Source of the DNA: Actinomycetota bacterium
Lineage (GTDB): Bacteria; Actinomycetota; Thermoleophilia; Solirubrobacterales; Solirubrobacteraceae
DNA length: 8,476 bases
Assembly: GCA_005883905.1 (NCBI GenBank)
Contig: VAYD01000154.1
Span: 5,778 to 14,253, forward strand
Direction: 5' to 3'
The first letter of the stretch is position 1; the number at the start of each line of letters is the position of its first letter. Positions 1-6,449 of the stretch are shown piece after piece. The notes beneath the pieces were generated by a model. It had not been told where the DNA came from. It was given only the letters and a program-made list of their open reading frames with translations, and searched no databases. Both the position numbers and the translations under genes were made by a program.

Positions 1-1
1 G

Positions 2-1132
2 TTCGACGCGCCGACGCCCGACGGCGTCGTGGGGTCGGGCGCGACGATCCTGAGCATCTCGCACAGCGCGCAGGCCAATCACAACGGCGGGCAGTTGCAG
101 TTCGGTCCGGACGGGAAGCTCTACGCCGGGACGGGAGACGGCGGCGGCGGCGGTGATCAGCTGCACAACGCGCAGGACGTCACCAGGTTGCTGGGCAAGC
201 TGCTGCGCATGAACCCGGACGGCAGTGCGCCGGCGGACAACCCGTTCTCGAACGAGGTCTGGTCGCTCGGGCTGCGCAACCCGTGGCGGTTCTCGTTCGA
301 CCGCCTGACCGGCGACCTGACGATCGGCGACGTCGGCCAGGACGCGTACGAGGAGGTCGACTTCGCCGCCGCGCCGGCTGCAGGCAAGGGCGTGAACTAC
401 GGCTGGAACCACTACGAGGGGCTCCACCCCTACAGCGACCCGTCCGACACGCTCGGGCCGAACTGCTGCACGCTGCCGGTGCTCGAGCACAGCCACACCG
501 ATGGCTGGTACGCGATCATCGGTGGCTACGTCGTGCGCGACCCGGCTGTGCCCGAGCTCGCCGGGCGCTACGTCTACGGCGACAACGCGAAGGGCGACCT
601 CTACGCGGCGACGCTGTCGCCCGGGAGCGCGAAGGGCGACGGGGCGACCGGGATGCACGTCGCCGACCTGAGCGGATTCGGCGAGGACGCCGCCGGGCGG
701 CTGTACGCCGCGTCGCTCGACGGGCCCGTGTACCGCCTCGTCTCCGACACCCCGCCCGCGCCGCCGGGAACGGGCGGGCCTCCGCTCGGAGGCCCGGGCG
801 GCGGAGCCGGTGGCGACACCACGCCGCCGAACGTCACACTGCGCGTCGCGCGTCGCCAGCACGTCCTCAGGACGAAGCGCTTCGTCGCGCAGGTGTCGTG
901 CGACGAGCAGTGCGGGCTGGCGGTGTCGGCGAAGCGCACCAGGGCCCGGCGCGTCACCGCGGCCGCGAACGCGCGCATTCGCGTCGTCCTGCGCCCGTCG
1001 CGCAAGGCGCTGCGGCTGTGGTCGCGGATCGTGCGCCGCCACCACAAGCTCGTCATCCGCGTCCACGTCCGGGCGACGGACGCGGCCGGCAACGCGACCA
1101 CGCGCTCGGCGCGCGTGCGCGTGGTGCGCTGA
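2..1132 (+). CDS. PQQ-dependent sugar dehydrogenase (glucose/sorbosone dehydrogenase family), 5'-truncated by the window edge
   Basis: The C-terminal 376 residues of a GSDH-type beta-propeller enzyme are visible. The family oxidises aldose sugars outside the membrane with PQQ and Ca2+. Seen here: the catalytic-His segment NHNGGQLQFGPDGKLY (His27 of the visible part), a GD...GKLLRMNPDG segment, DNPF, the conserved GLRNP Arg (about 92), VGQDAYEEVD, VNYGWNHYEG and AGRYVYGD near the end of the propeller. A Pro/Gly linker (about 250-274) follows, then an Arg-rich beta domain (about 275-376) starting DTTPPNVTL, with a CDEQC Cys pair and a DAAGN motif. Such tails are common on secreted proteins of Solirubrobacterales (recalled knowledge). 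The frame is open to position 2, so the true start and any signal peptide lie off the window; the GTG at 29 is only an internal Val codon. The gene converges on the RTX gene. The enzyme family is clear; the natural substrate is not. Confidence 0.9.
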   Translation, partial: FDAPTPDGVVGSGATILSISHSAQANHNGGQLQFGPDGKLYAGTGDGGGGGDQLHNAQDVTRLLGKLLRMNPDGSAPADNPFSNEVWSLGLRNPWRFSFDRLTGDLTIGDVGQDAYEEVDFAAAPAAGKGVNYGWNHYEGLHPYSDPSDTLGPNCCTLPVLEHSHTDGWYAIIGGYVVRDPAVPELAGRYVYGDNAKGDLYAATLSPGSAKGDGATGMHVADLSGFGEDAAGRLYAASLDGPVYRLVSDTPPAPPGTGGPPLGGPGGGAGGDTTPPNVTLRVARRQHVLRTKRFVAQVSCDEQCGLAVSAKRTRARRVTAAANARIRVVLRPSRKALRLWSRIVRRHHKLVIRVHVRATDAAGNATTRSARVRVVR

Positions 1133-1160
1133 CACTGAGGGGTCAGACCCCGAGTGTCAG
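1129..1160. terminator. Inverted repeat between convergent genes, probable bidirectional terminator (REP-like core)
   Basis: The outer arms CTGACACT (1129-1136) and AGTGTCAG (1153-1160) pair perfectly over 8 bp. After a small GA/G internal loop, GGGGT (1139-1143) pairs with ACCCC (1147-1151) around a CAG loop. The TGA of the dehydrogenase gene (1130-1132) and the TGA of the RTX gene (complement of 1157-1159) sit inside the two arms. The only gap between the genes is this hairpin, so it can end both transcripts. There is no T-run, which is usual in high-GC actinobacteria. The core GGGGTCAGACCCC resembles dispersed REP-type palindromes, which is an inference. Confidence 0.65.
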
Positions 1161-3327
1161 ATGTGGACGTCCTCGCAGTCCGCGGCGACCTGGTCCGATG
1201 CGTCCGCGTAGACGTGGTCGAAGCCGGGGCCGCAGGTGACGGTGTCGAAGCCGCCGCCGACGGTGTTGAGGCGGTCGTCGCCCGGGCCGCCGTCGAGTGA
1301 GTCGTCGTCGAGGCCGCCGTACAGGACGTCGTCGCCGTCCTCGCCGAGGATGGTGTCGCGGCCGCGCTCGCCCTCGAGGCGATCGTTGCCCTCGTTGCCG
1401 AGCAGGACATCGTCGCCGCCGCGGCCGTGCAGCTCGTGAGCGTGTCGTTGCCGTCCTCGCCGTCGACGTAGTCGTCGCCGCCGTTGCCGAAGAGCTCGTC
1501 GTTGCCGTCGGCGCCGAGGATCGTGTCGGCGAGATCGGTGCCGACGAGGACGTCGTCGCCCGGCGTGCCCGCGATGACGCCCGCGGGCGGCGGCGCGTCG
1601 GTGGAGGGCTCGGGCGCGATGGGCACGACGACCTCGCACGAGCGCAGCGCGTCGCGCGACGGCGCGTCGTCCTCGACATAGACCGTGTCGTGCCCCGGGC
1701 CGCAGTCCACGGTGTCCGCGTCGGTGTCGGCCACCCGCACCGTGTCGTTGCCGCGTCCCGCGGCGACGATGTCCGCACCCGGCCCCGCGACGATCTCGTC
1801 GTCGCCGTCGCCACCCGAGATCCGGTCGTCGCCCGAGCCGCCGTCGATCGTGTCGGCCCCGGCAGCGCCGTAGATGCGGTCGCGGCCGGCGTCGCCGCGG
1901 ATCGCGTCGTCGCCATCGCGGCCGAACAGGTTGTCGCCGCCGGTGCCGCCGTCGACGGTGTCGTTGCCGGGGACGATGCGATCCGGCCCGCGGCCACCGT
2001 CGACGAAATCGTCGCCGGGCCCGCCGTCCAGCAGGAAGTCGTTGCCGAGACCCGCCTCGACGATCCGGTCGTTGCCGGGCCCGCCGAGGACGACGTCATC
2101 GCCGTCGCCGCCGTCCAGCGAGTCGTCGCCCTCGCCGCCCTCTACGTGGTCGTCGCCGGTGCCCGCGTCGGCCCAGTCGTTGCCGGTCCCGCCGTCGATC
2201 GTGTCGTTGCCGCTGCCGCCGGTCATGCGGTCGTCGCCGTCCTCGCCGTCGACCGTGTCGCTGCTCGGGCCGCCCGCGAGCGCATCGTCGCCGGGCCCGC
2301 CGAAGACGAAGTCGCGCCCGCGCGCGCCGTCGAGCAGATCGTCTCCGTCGAGGCCCAGGATGCGATCGTCGCCGCGGGTGCCCTTGATCGTGTCGTTGCC
2401 GGACGTTCCCACCTGCACCGCCAGGCCGGGCTGGACCGCGATCGCGGCCGGCCGAGCCGTGCGCGGGAGCTGCTGCGTTCCCAGGCGGCGATCGTGCACC
2501 GCGCTCAGCACCGCGATGCTGTGCCGCCCACCGTTGCCGACGTAGACGCGCACGCCGTCGGGAGCGACCGCCGGGAACCCGGGCCCGCGGCCGGTGGCGA
2601 TCCGCGCGCGGACGCGGCCGCGCACGAGGTCGACCACGGCGGTGCTCGTGCGGCCCGGCGCGGCGCCCGCATAGGCGCGCCTGCCGTCGGTGCTGATCGC
2701 CAGCCCGCCGCCGAACCCGCGGCCGAGGCGGATCGCGCCGCCGCCGATGCGGACGAGCCGCCCAGCGGCGAGCGCCCACAGGCCGCCGCGCGGCGCGAAC
2801 GCCAGCGCGCTCGCCCGCAGACGCGCCCGCCGCACGACGCGGCCGCTTTGCACGTCCGCGACGACGACCCGCGCTCCGGCGATCGCCGCGAGCCGCGTGC
2901 CGCCGCCCGAGATCGTGAGCGACCGCGGGGTGCCGCTCGTGCGGATCGCGCCCGCGATCGCGCCAGTCGCGGTGTCGATGACGTCGATCGCTCCGGGCCG
3001 GGCCGCATACAACCGCCCGCCATCGGGCGAGACCGCAAGCGATGTGACGCGCCCGCCCACCACGATCGGCGCCGCCGCGGCGCGGCTCGCGAGGTCGACC
3101 GCGATGACGCGGCTGCCCACGCCGAACCATGCCCGCGACCCGTCGGGCGAGACGGCGACCGTCCGCGCCGGGCCCGGCAGCGCGACCTGCGCGACAGCGT
3201 TGCTCGACACGTCCGTGAAGGTGGCGGCGCGGTCGCCGCCGGCGATTGCCACGACGCGCGCCTGGGCGCCGGGCGCGCAGGCGAGCAAAACGAGCGGGAG
3301 GGCCAGCGGCCGGCAGCGCATCGCCAC
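1157..3327 (-). CDS. Secreted beta-propeller / RTX-repeat calcium-binding protein, frameshifted by an 8-bp insertion
   Basis: Translation begins at GTG 3327 or ATG 3321; neither has a strong SD. A signal peptide (MRCRPLALPLVLLACAPGAQA, likely cleaved after AQA) leads into a YVTN-like beta-propeller at about residues 25-305, with recurring SPDG/STDG/APDG blade motifs. Then come hemolysin-type nonapeptides (GGxGxDxLx, Ca2+-binding): block 1 about 307-530, a Cys-containing cap (VDCGPGHDTVYVEDDAP...CEVV, 539-567), a Pro-rich linker, block 2 from about 584, and a second cap ending CEDVHI. After codon 630 (complement of 1438-1440) the frame is lost. An extra 8 bp at about 1433-1440 interrupts the 27-nt period. 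Removing it gives exactly 721 codons (720 aa) ending at the TGA at 1157. Unrepaired, the starting frame runs on to 601, antisense to the dehydrogenase, as low-complexity Thr/Ala/Arg sequence. It may be a pseudogene, a sequencing or assembly error, or a phase-variable gene. The likely role is an extracellular or surface Ca2+-binding protein. Confidence 0.8.
1268..1578 (-). repeat. RTX nonapeptide array 2 (27-nt period), interrupted by 8 bp
   Basis: A second, shorter array of about 11 nonapeptide units follows the Pro-rich linker. It begins GVIAGTPGDDVL and ends GGPGDDRL, just before the final cap. Between units DGEDGNDTL and HGRGGDDVL an additional 8 bases (about 1433-1440, CTCGTGAG on the + strand) break both the period and the reading frame. 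Units on both sides of the insertion are otherwise intact. Confidence 0.8.
1738..2409 (-). repeat. RTX nonapeptide array 1 (27-nt period)
   Basis: This stretch codes for roughly two dozen tandem GGxGxDxLx units (residues about 307-530 of the RTX protein). The codons for Gly, Asp and Asn create the recurrent gtcgtcgcc/gtcgttgcc pattern on the + strand. Most units are 9 residues. One is 10 (EAGLGNDFLL) and one is 7 (VPGNDTV), and both keep the frame. Confidence 0.85.
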
Positions 3328-3361
3328 CTTGTAACCCAGGGCGGCGAGCGAAGGTTGCGCG

Positions 3362-4222
3362 TCAGGCGAACACGCCGTCCGCGCGGCGCAGGCCGTCCGG
3401 GTCGTGTCCGCACACGACGTGGTCGGCGTTGCGGCTGAGCGCGATCAGGCTGTCCAGCGAGGCCAGGTACGCATCGTGCTCGTCGACGAACAGCGGCACC
3501 AGCCGCTTGTCCAGGGTCCGCTGCGCGTACGCGGCGTCGGCGGTCAGCAGCAGCTGCTCGCCGCCTCCGAGGCGCAGCAGCAGCGACAGGTGCCCGCGCG
3601 TGTGCCCGGGCGTGTGGAAGAGCCGCACGCTGCCGTCGCCGAACAGGTCGGCCTCCCCGGCGACGTCGATCCCGCGCCAGCGCAGCGCGGGGTCCAGGTG
3701 CGGACGGTGGTAGCCCTGCAGCAGGCCGCCCCGGTTCGCGGCCTCCCATTCGCGCCGCTCGACCAGGAACGTCGCGTTGGGGAACTGCGTCGCGCCGCTG
3801 GCGTGGTCGTAGTGCAGGTGGGTCATGAGCACGAGCTCGATCGCGTCGGGGTCGACGCCGCGCCCGCTGACCTGTGCCGGCGCCGCATCCGTTGGCGCCA
3901 TGTCGATCGTGTACAGCGCCTTCGCCACGCGGCCGAGGTTCTCCGCCGGGTCGCTCGCGACCGACGCGTGCAGCCCGGTGTCGACGAGGAACGGCCCGGC
4001 CTCTGGGTGCTCGACCAGGAACGACGGGATCGGCAGCGTGATCCAGCGCGAGCGCGGGATGTGGACCCCGAGCCCGCGCAGCAGGCCGCCCGGGCCGCCG
4101 GGGCGCTGCAGGAAGGCCGGGGGGGCGAGCATGTCCGCGGTCCGCAGCGGATGGACGCGGACGCCGGCGCCCTCGCGGCCGCCGGCCACGGGCAGTGACT
4201 CGGTGGGGATGGCGGCCGTCAT
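3362..4222 (-). CDS. N-acyl homoserine lactonase family protein (metallo-beta-lactamase fold)
   Basis: This is a 286-residue protein with the full dinuclear-metal signature of the AHL-lactonase branch of the MBL superfamily: DTG at 81-83, THLHYDHASG (His135, His137, Asp139, His140), HTPGHTRGH (His207), TADAAY (Asp229) and VCGHDP (His273). The family opens the lactone ring of acyl-homoserine lactones (quorum quenching), but many members act on other lactones or esters, so the substrate is not settled. No signal peptide is seen; it is probably cytoplasmic. The start at ATG 4222 gives a normal family length. It lacks a clear SD, and the upstream TATA box lies only about 14 nt away, which suggests a leaderless or very short-leader mRNA. 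A GTG at codon 12 is a less likely start. The gene lies 34 nt upstream of the RTX gene on the same strand and diverges from the pseudo-SDR gene. Confidence 0.85.
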   Translation of the reverse strand: MTAAIPTESLPVAGGREGAGVRVHPLRTADMLAPPAFLQRPGGPGGLLRGLGVHIPRSRWITLPIPSFLVEHPEAGPFLVDTGLHASVASDPAENLGRVAKALYTIDMAPTDAAPAQVSGRGVDPDAIELVLMTHLHYDHASGATQFPNATFLVERREWEAANRGGLLQGYHRPHLDPALRWRGIDVAGEADLFGDGSVRLFHTPGHTRGHLSLLLRLGGGEQLLLTADAAYAQRTLDKRLVPLFVDEHDAYLASLDSLIALSRNADHVVCGHDPDGLRRADGVFA

Positions 4223-4254
4223 CGCGGCGGCGAGCCTATAGCGTGCCGCGCGTC
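4223..4254. promoter_or_regulatory. Shared divergent promoter gap with palindromic CTATAG box
   Basis: Only 32 bp separate two divergent start codons. The single A+T-rich spot in this GC-rich gap is CTATAG (4236-4241), a perfect palindrome that can be read as a -10 box on either strand (TATAGC on +, TATAGG on -). It lies 12-14 nt from both start codons, and neither gene has an SD. I see no convincing -35 hexamer on either strand. The reading as a bidirectional promoter giving nearly leaderless mRNAs is an inference from this layout. Confidence 0.4.
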
Positions 4255-4770
4255 ATGGACGCGACCGACCTCCTGCGGCCCGGACTGCTCGAAGGCGCGA
4301 CGATCGTGGTCACCGACGTGGCCGTCGGCGCGCCGCTGCGGTCGCTCCGCGCGACGACGCCTGTGCTCGCGCCTGCGTTCCCGCTTGACGACGACACACT
4401 CGCCGCCGCTGCGGCGCAGCTCGGGTCCGCCGACGCGCTCGTCTGCGACGGCCGCGCGCTGTTCGACGCCGCCGGCGGCGGCCTGACCGGCCTGCGCGCC
4501 GCCGCCGACGGCTGCTTCGCCGCGGCGCGGGCGGTCGCCAACGCCGCGTTCATCCCGGCCGCCCGCGGGAAGATCGTGCTGCTCGCGCCCGAGGACGCCG
4601 CGACCGCTGCCGCGCTCGAGAACACCGCACGCACGCTCAGCATCGAGTGGGCGCGCCACGGCATCGTGATCACCTGCGTGCACGCGCGCGCGAGGACGGA
4701 CGCGCTGATCGCGTTCCTCTGCTCGCCGGCGGGCGACTACTACTCGGGCTGCGCGTTCGGCGAAGCCTGA
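4255..4770 (+). CDS. Degenerate short-chain dehydrogenase/reductase-like protein (no catalytic residues)
   Basis: The protein has 171 residues, against about 250 for classical SDRs. The C-terminal half aligns by eye with the SDR fold: GKIVLLAP (strand before the active site), LENTARTLSIEWARHGIVITCV (long helix and beta strand), and ALIAFLCSPAGDYYSGCAF (the usual FLxSPxAxYxxG end). The signature residues are gone: the YxxxK positions read Asp114 and Ala118, the glycine-rich TGxxxGxG loop reads VTDVAVGAP (about 19-27), and NNAG reads CDGR (64-67). Part of the Rossmann half is missing. It therefore should not bind NAD(P) or reduce carbonyls in the normal way; a structural or partner role is an inference. 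The ATG at 4255 is chosen because homology begins there. An in-frame upstream start at 4195 would run into the divergent lactonase gene. It lies 3 nt before the ASCH gene, so the two are probably co-translated. Confidence 0.75.
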   Translation: MDATDLLRPGLLEGATIVVTDVAVGAPLRSLRATTPVLAPAFPLDDDTLAAAAAQLGSADALVCDGRALFDAAGGGLTGLRAAADGCFAAARAVANAAFIPAARGKIVLLAPEDAATAAALENTARTLSIEWARHGIVITCVHARARTDALIAFLCSPAGDYYSGCAFGEA

Positions 4771-4773
4771 GCC

Positions 4774-5388
4774 GTGCTGTTCCCCAAGCGCGTCTGGGAG
4801 GGCCTGGCGGACGGCTCGGTCACGGTCGCGTTCCGGTACTGGAAGCGCCCGACGGTCAAGGCGGGCGGGACGCAGATGACGCCCGTCGGGGTCCTGGCCA
4901 TCGACCGCGTCGAGCGCGTGGGGCCGCGCTCGATCACGGAGGCGGACGCGCGCGCGGCCGGCTATGACAGTCGCGCCGCGCTCATCAAGGATCTCGCTCG
5001 ATACCGCTCGCCCGGCACCGCCCTGCATCGGATCGCGTTCCACTACGGAGGCGAGGACCCGCGGCGCGCGCTGCGCGAGGACGATCGCCTCGGCGACCGC
5101 GAGCTCGACTCGATACGCGAACGCCTGGCGCGCCTGGATCGAAGCTCGCGCCACGGCCCCTGGACGCGAGCGGCGCTCGAGCTGATCCGCGACAATCCGG
5201 GGACGGTGGCCGCCGACCTCGCGAGGCAGCGCGGCCGTGAGCGGCTCGACTTCAAGGCCGACGTGCGCAAGCTCAAGGCCCTCGGCCTCACCGAGAGCCT
5301 GCGCGTCGGCTACCGCCTCTCGCCACGCGGCCGGGCCGTGCTCGACACGCTGGCCACCGGTGAGAACCTGATCACCGAGGACCAGTGA
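4774..5388 (+). CDS. ASCH domain-containing protein with C-terminal winged helix
   Basis: The protein has 204 residues and two apparent domains. The N-terminal 90 or so ([19 protein letters not shown]..., [34 protein letters not shown]) have the look of an ASCH/PUA-like domain, a fold linked to RNA or nucleic-acid binding. A charged linker (about 92-127) follows. Residues about 128-193 ([49 protein letters not shown]) read as a winged helix-turn-helix, suggesting DNA binding. The GTG start at 4774 lies 3 nt after the stop of the pseudo-SDR gene, with only a weak GAAG as SD, so translation is probably coupled. The 3' end overlaps the convergent LuxR-type gene by 17 bp. No target is known; a regulatory or nucleic-acid role is an inference. 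Confidence 0.75.
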   Translation: MLFPKRVWEGLADGSVTVAFRYWKRPTVKAGGTQMTPVGVLAIDRVERVGPRSITEADARAAGYDSRAALIKDLARYRSPGTALHRIAFHYGGEDPRRALREDDRLGDRELDSIRERLARLDRSSRHGPWTRAALELIRDNPGTVAADLARQRGRERLDFKADVRKLKALGLTESLRVGYRLSPRGRAVLDTLATGENLITEDQ

Positions 5389-6091
5389 TGGTCCCGGCGA
5401 CGGCCGCCGCGCGGTTCGCCACGCCGAGCTTCGCGTAGACGTTGTCGAGGTGCTTCTTGACCGTGCCCGGCGAGATCCAGAGCCGTTCGGCGATCGCTGC
5501 GTTGGTCAGCCCGGCTGCGACCAGCTCGAGGACCTCCGCCTCGCGCGCTGTGAGGCGTTCGCGCTCGTCGGGCTCCACGGCGCCGCGTAGCCGACTCAAC
5601 TCGTGGATCCGGGCGAGATGCGGCGCGACCAGCTGCAACACGGCGACGTCACGGTCCGAGAAGTCGCCGCTCGTGCGGCTGAGGACGAAGTTGCGTGTCA
5701 ACTTGCGCGACCGCGTGAGGCCGACCTCGAGCTCCGCGACGACCCCGACGGGCGCGAACCACTCGGCATGCACGCGCGTGCGCACGAGCTGCGCGCGCGA
5801 CACGACGTCCGACAGGCGCATCGCAGAGAAGTCCGCATAGGCCTGCTGGTGGTGGCAGAGCGGGTGTACGTCGATGATCTGCCAGAACAGCTCTTCGGCG
5901 CCGCCGTCGCCGTCGTGCTCAAGGATCCGCCGGTTCACGCGGTCGATTTCGGCGTAGCCGATCAGGTCGCACGGGATCAGCTCGGCGAGCGCCTCGAGCG
6001 TCTCGAGTGGGAACGCGAGCCGGCCTGCGTTGGCCCAGGCCAGCTCGACGAACTCGAGGACCGCGCTCAGATCACCGGCGCGCACGGTCAT
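5372..6091 (-). CDS. LuxR-family transcriptional regulator with GAF-like N-terminal domain
   Basis: The protein has 239 residues. The C-terminus (about 180-232) is a complete GerE/LuxR DNA-binding domain: [22 protein letters not shown], then [21 protein letters not shown] as the recognition helix and dimer helix. Residues about 40-165 look like a GAF-type sensor ([13 protein letters not shown]..., [28 protein letters not shown]), not an obvious acyl-homoserine-lactone pocket and not a receiver domain. The signal is unknown. The ATG at 6091 is preferred: it lies 4 nt after the stop of the small membrane-protein gene. A GTG one codon earlier and a GTG at 6121 that overlaps that gene are alternatives. 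It is likely transcribed with the small membrane protein. Its end overlaps the convergent ASCH gene by 17 bp. Confidence 0.88.
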   Translation of the reverse strand: MTVRAGDLSAVLEFVELAWANAGRLAFPLETLEALAELIPCDLIGYAEIDRVNRRILEHDGDGGAEELFWQIIDVHPLCHHQQAYADFSAMRLSDVVSRAQLVRTRVHAEWFAPVGVVAELEVGLTRSRKLTRNFVLSRTSGDFSDRDVAVLQLVAPHLARIHELSRLRGAVEPDERERLTAREAEVLELVAAGLTNAAIAERLWISPGTVKKHLDNVYAKLGVANRAAAVAGTITGPR

Positions 6092-6095
6092 CACG

Positions 6096-6368
6096 CTACC
6101 GCGTGGGCAGCACGCGGACACGCCGTGTTGCGGCCGCCCCGGCCGAGAACAGCACGATGAGGCCGGCGACGCCGCCGGCGCCGATCGCCGCGGAGCCCCA
6201 GTCGAAGCCGTCAGACGACGGCTGCGCGGGGACGGCCGGCTCTTCGAAGTAGGCGGAGCTGTTGTGGTGGTTGGGAGCCTCGACGGCGGGCCGGGCGAGT
6301 GCCGCCGGCGGCGCTGCGAGCGCGAGCGTGGCGGCGACTGAGGCGAGGGTGCGAGTGGACTTCGACAT
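6096..6368 (-). CDS. Small exported protein with C-terminal membrane anchor
   Basis: The protein has 90 residues. It has a signal peptide (KSTR n-region, hydrophobic core about 8-22, likely cleavage after ALA at about 25) and a short His/Asn/Pro-rich extracytoplasmic segment (about 26-55, [18 protein letters not shown]). The segment [20 protein letters not shown] (55-74) leads a membrane helix reaching about residue 80, followed by a basic tail ([10 protein letters not shown]). Proteins of this layout with a DWGSA-type lead-in are frequent, mostly unnamed, in Solirubrobacterales (recalled knowledge). The start is well supported by the SD AAGAAGGAG (complement of 6375-6383), 6 nt from the ATG. 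The function is unknown. Being 4 nt upstream of the LuxR-type gene, it could be linked to that regulator, which is an inference. Confidence 0.8.
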   Translation of the reverse strand: MSKSTRTLASVAATLALAAPPAALARPAVEAPNHHNSSAYFEEPAVPAQPSSDGFDWGSAAIGAGGVAGLIVLFSAGAAATRRVRVLPTR

Positions 6369-6374
6369 CTCGAT

Positions 6375-6383
6375 CTCCTTCTT
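6375..6383 (-). promoter_or_regulatory. Strong ribosome binding site of the small membrane protein
   Basis: AAGAAGGAG on the minus strand lies 6 nt before the ATG at 6368. It is the best Shine-Dalgarno match among the genes in this window and fixes that start. Confidence 0.8.
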
Positions 6384-6397
6384 GGTGGCGGAGATCG

Positions 6398-6426
6398 AAC
6401 GTACGCGCGCGCTCAGCGCCCGTCCA
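6398..6426 (-). promoter_or_regulatory. Putative sigma70-type promoter for the small membrane protein / LuxR-type pair
   Basis: On the minus strand TGGACG (complement of 6421-6426) and TACGTT (complement of 6398-6403) are separated by exactly 17 nt, close to TTGACA-17-TATAAT. The -10 box lies about 29 nt before the ATG at 6368, leaving room for the SD. The 81-bp gap after the cupin gene, by far the largest in this gene run, supports a separate promoter here. Confidence 0.4.
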
Positions 6427-6442
6427 TACGCCGTTCGGCGTA
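6427..6442. promoter_or_regulatory. 16-bp palindrome, operator or terminator candidate
   Basis: TACGCCG-TT-CGGCGTA is a perfect inverted repeat with 7-bp arms. It abuts the putative -35 box (6421-6426) and lies 8 nt after the stop of the cupin gene. As DNA it could be an operator. As RNA it forms a 6-bp stem with a GAAC loop that could help end the cupin transcript. The sequence does not decide between these. Confidence 0.45.
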
Positions 6443-6449
6443 ACCGGCG

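Noticed and set aside
601..1156. Read-through of the RTX starting frame to 601 on the minus strand
   Set aside because: This part is low-complexity Thr/Ala/Arg sequence and then antisense of the dehydrogenase. The real RTX ending, with a cap motif, lies in another frame and stops at 1157.
283..1239. Long Arg-rich + strand frame overlapping the dehydrogenase
   Set aside because: It is an out-of-frame shadow typical of high-GC DNA. The conserved PQQ-dehydrogenase motifs are all in the other frame.
1268..2409. CRISPR-like regular repeats
   Set aside because: The regular gtcgtcgcc spacing has a 27-nt period without unique spacers and translates to RTX nonapeptides, so it is a coding repeat.
1297..3438. 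A 713-codon open frame on the + strand opposite the RTX gene
   Set aside because: Its product is a Val/Ala/Arg/Asp-biased shadow of the 27-nt repeats and propeller codons, with no recognisable domain. The opposite strand encodes a signal peptide, blades and nonapeptides.
4219..5154. Minus-strand frame opposite the pseudo-SDR and ASCH genes
   Set aside because: It is Arg/Ala-rich with no motif, and it covers two genes with recognisable SDR, ASCH and winged-helix features on the + strand.
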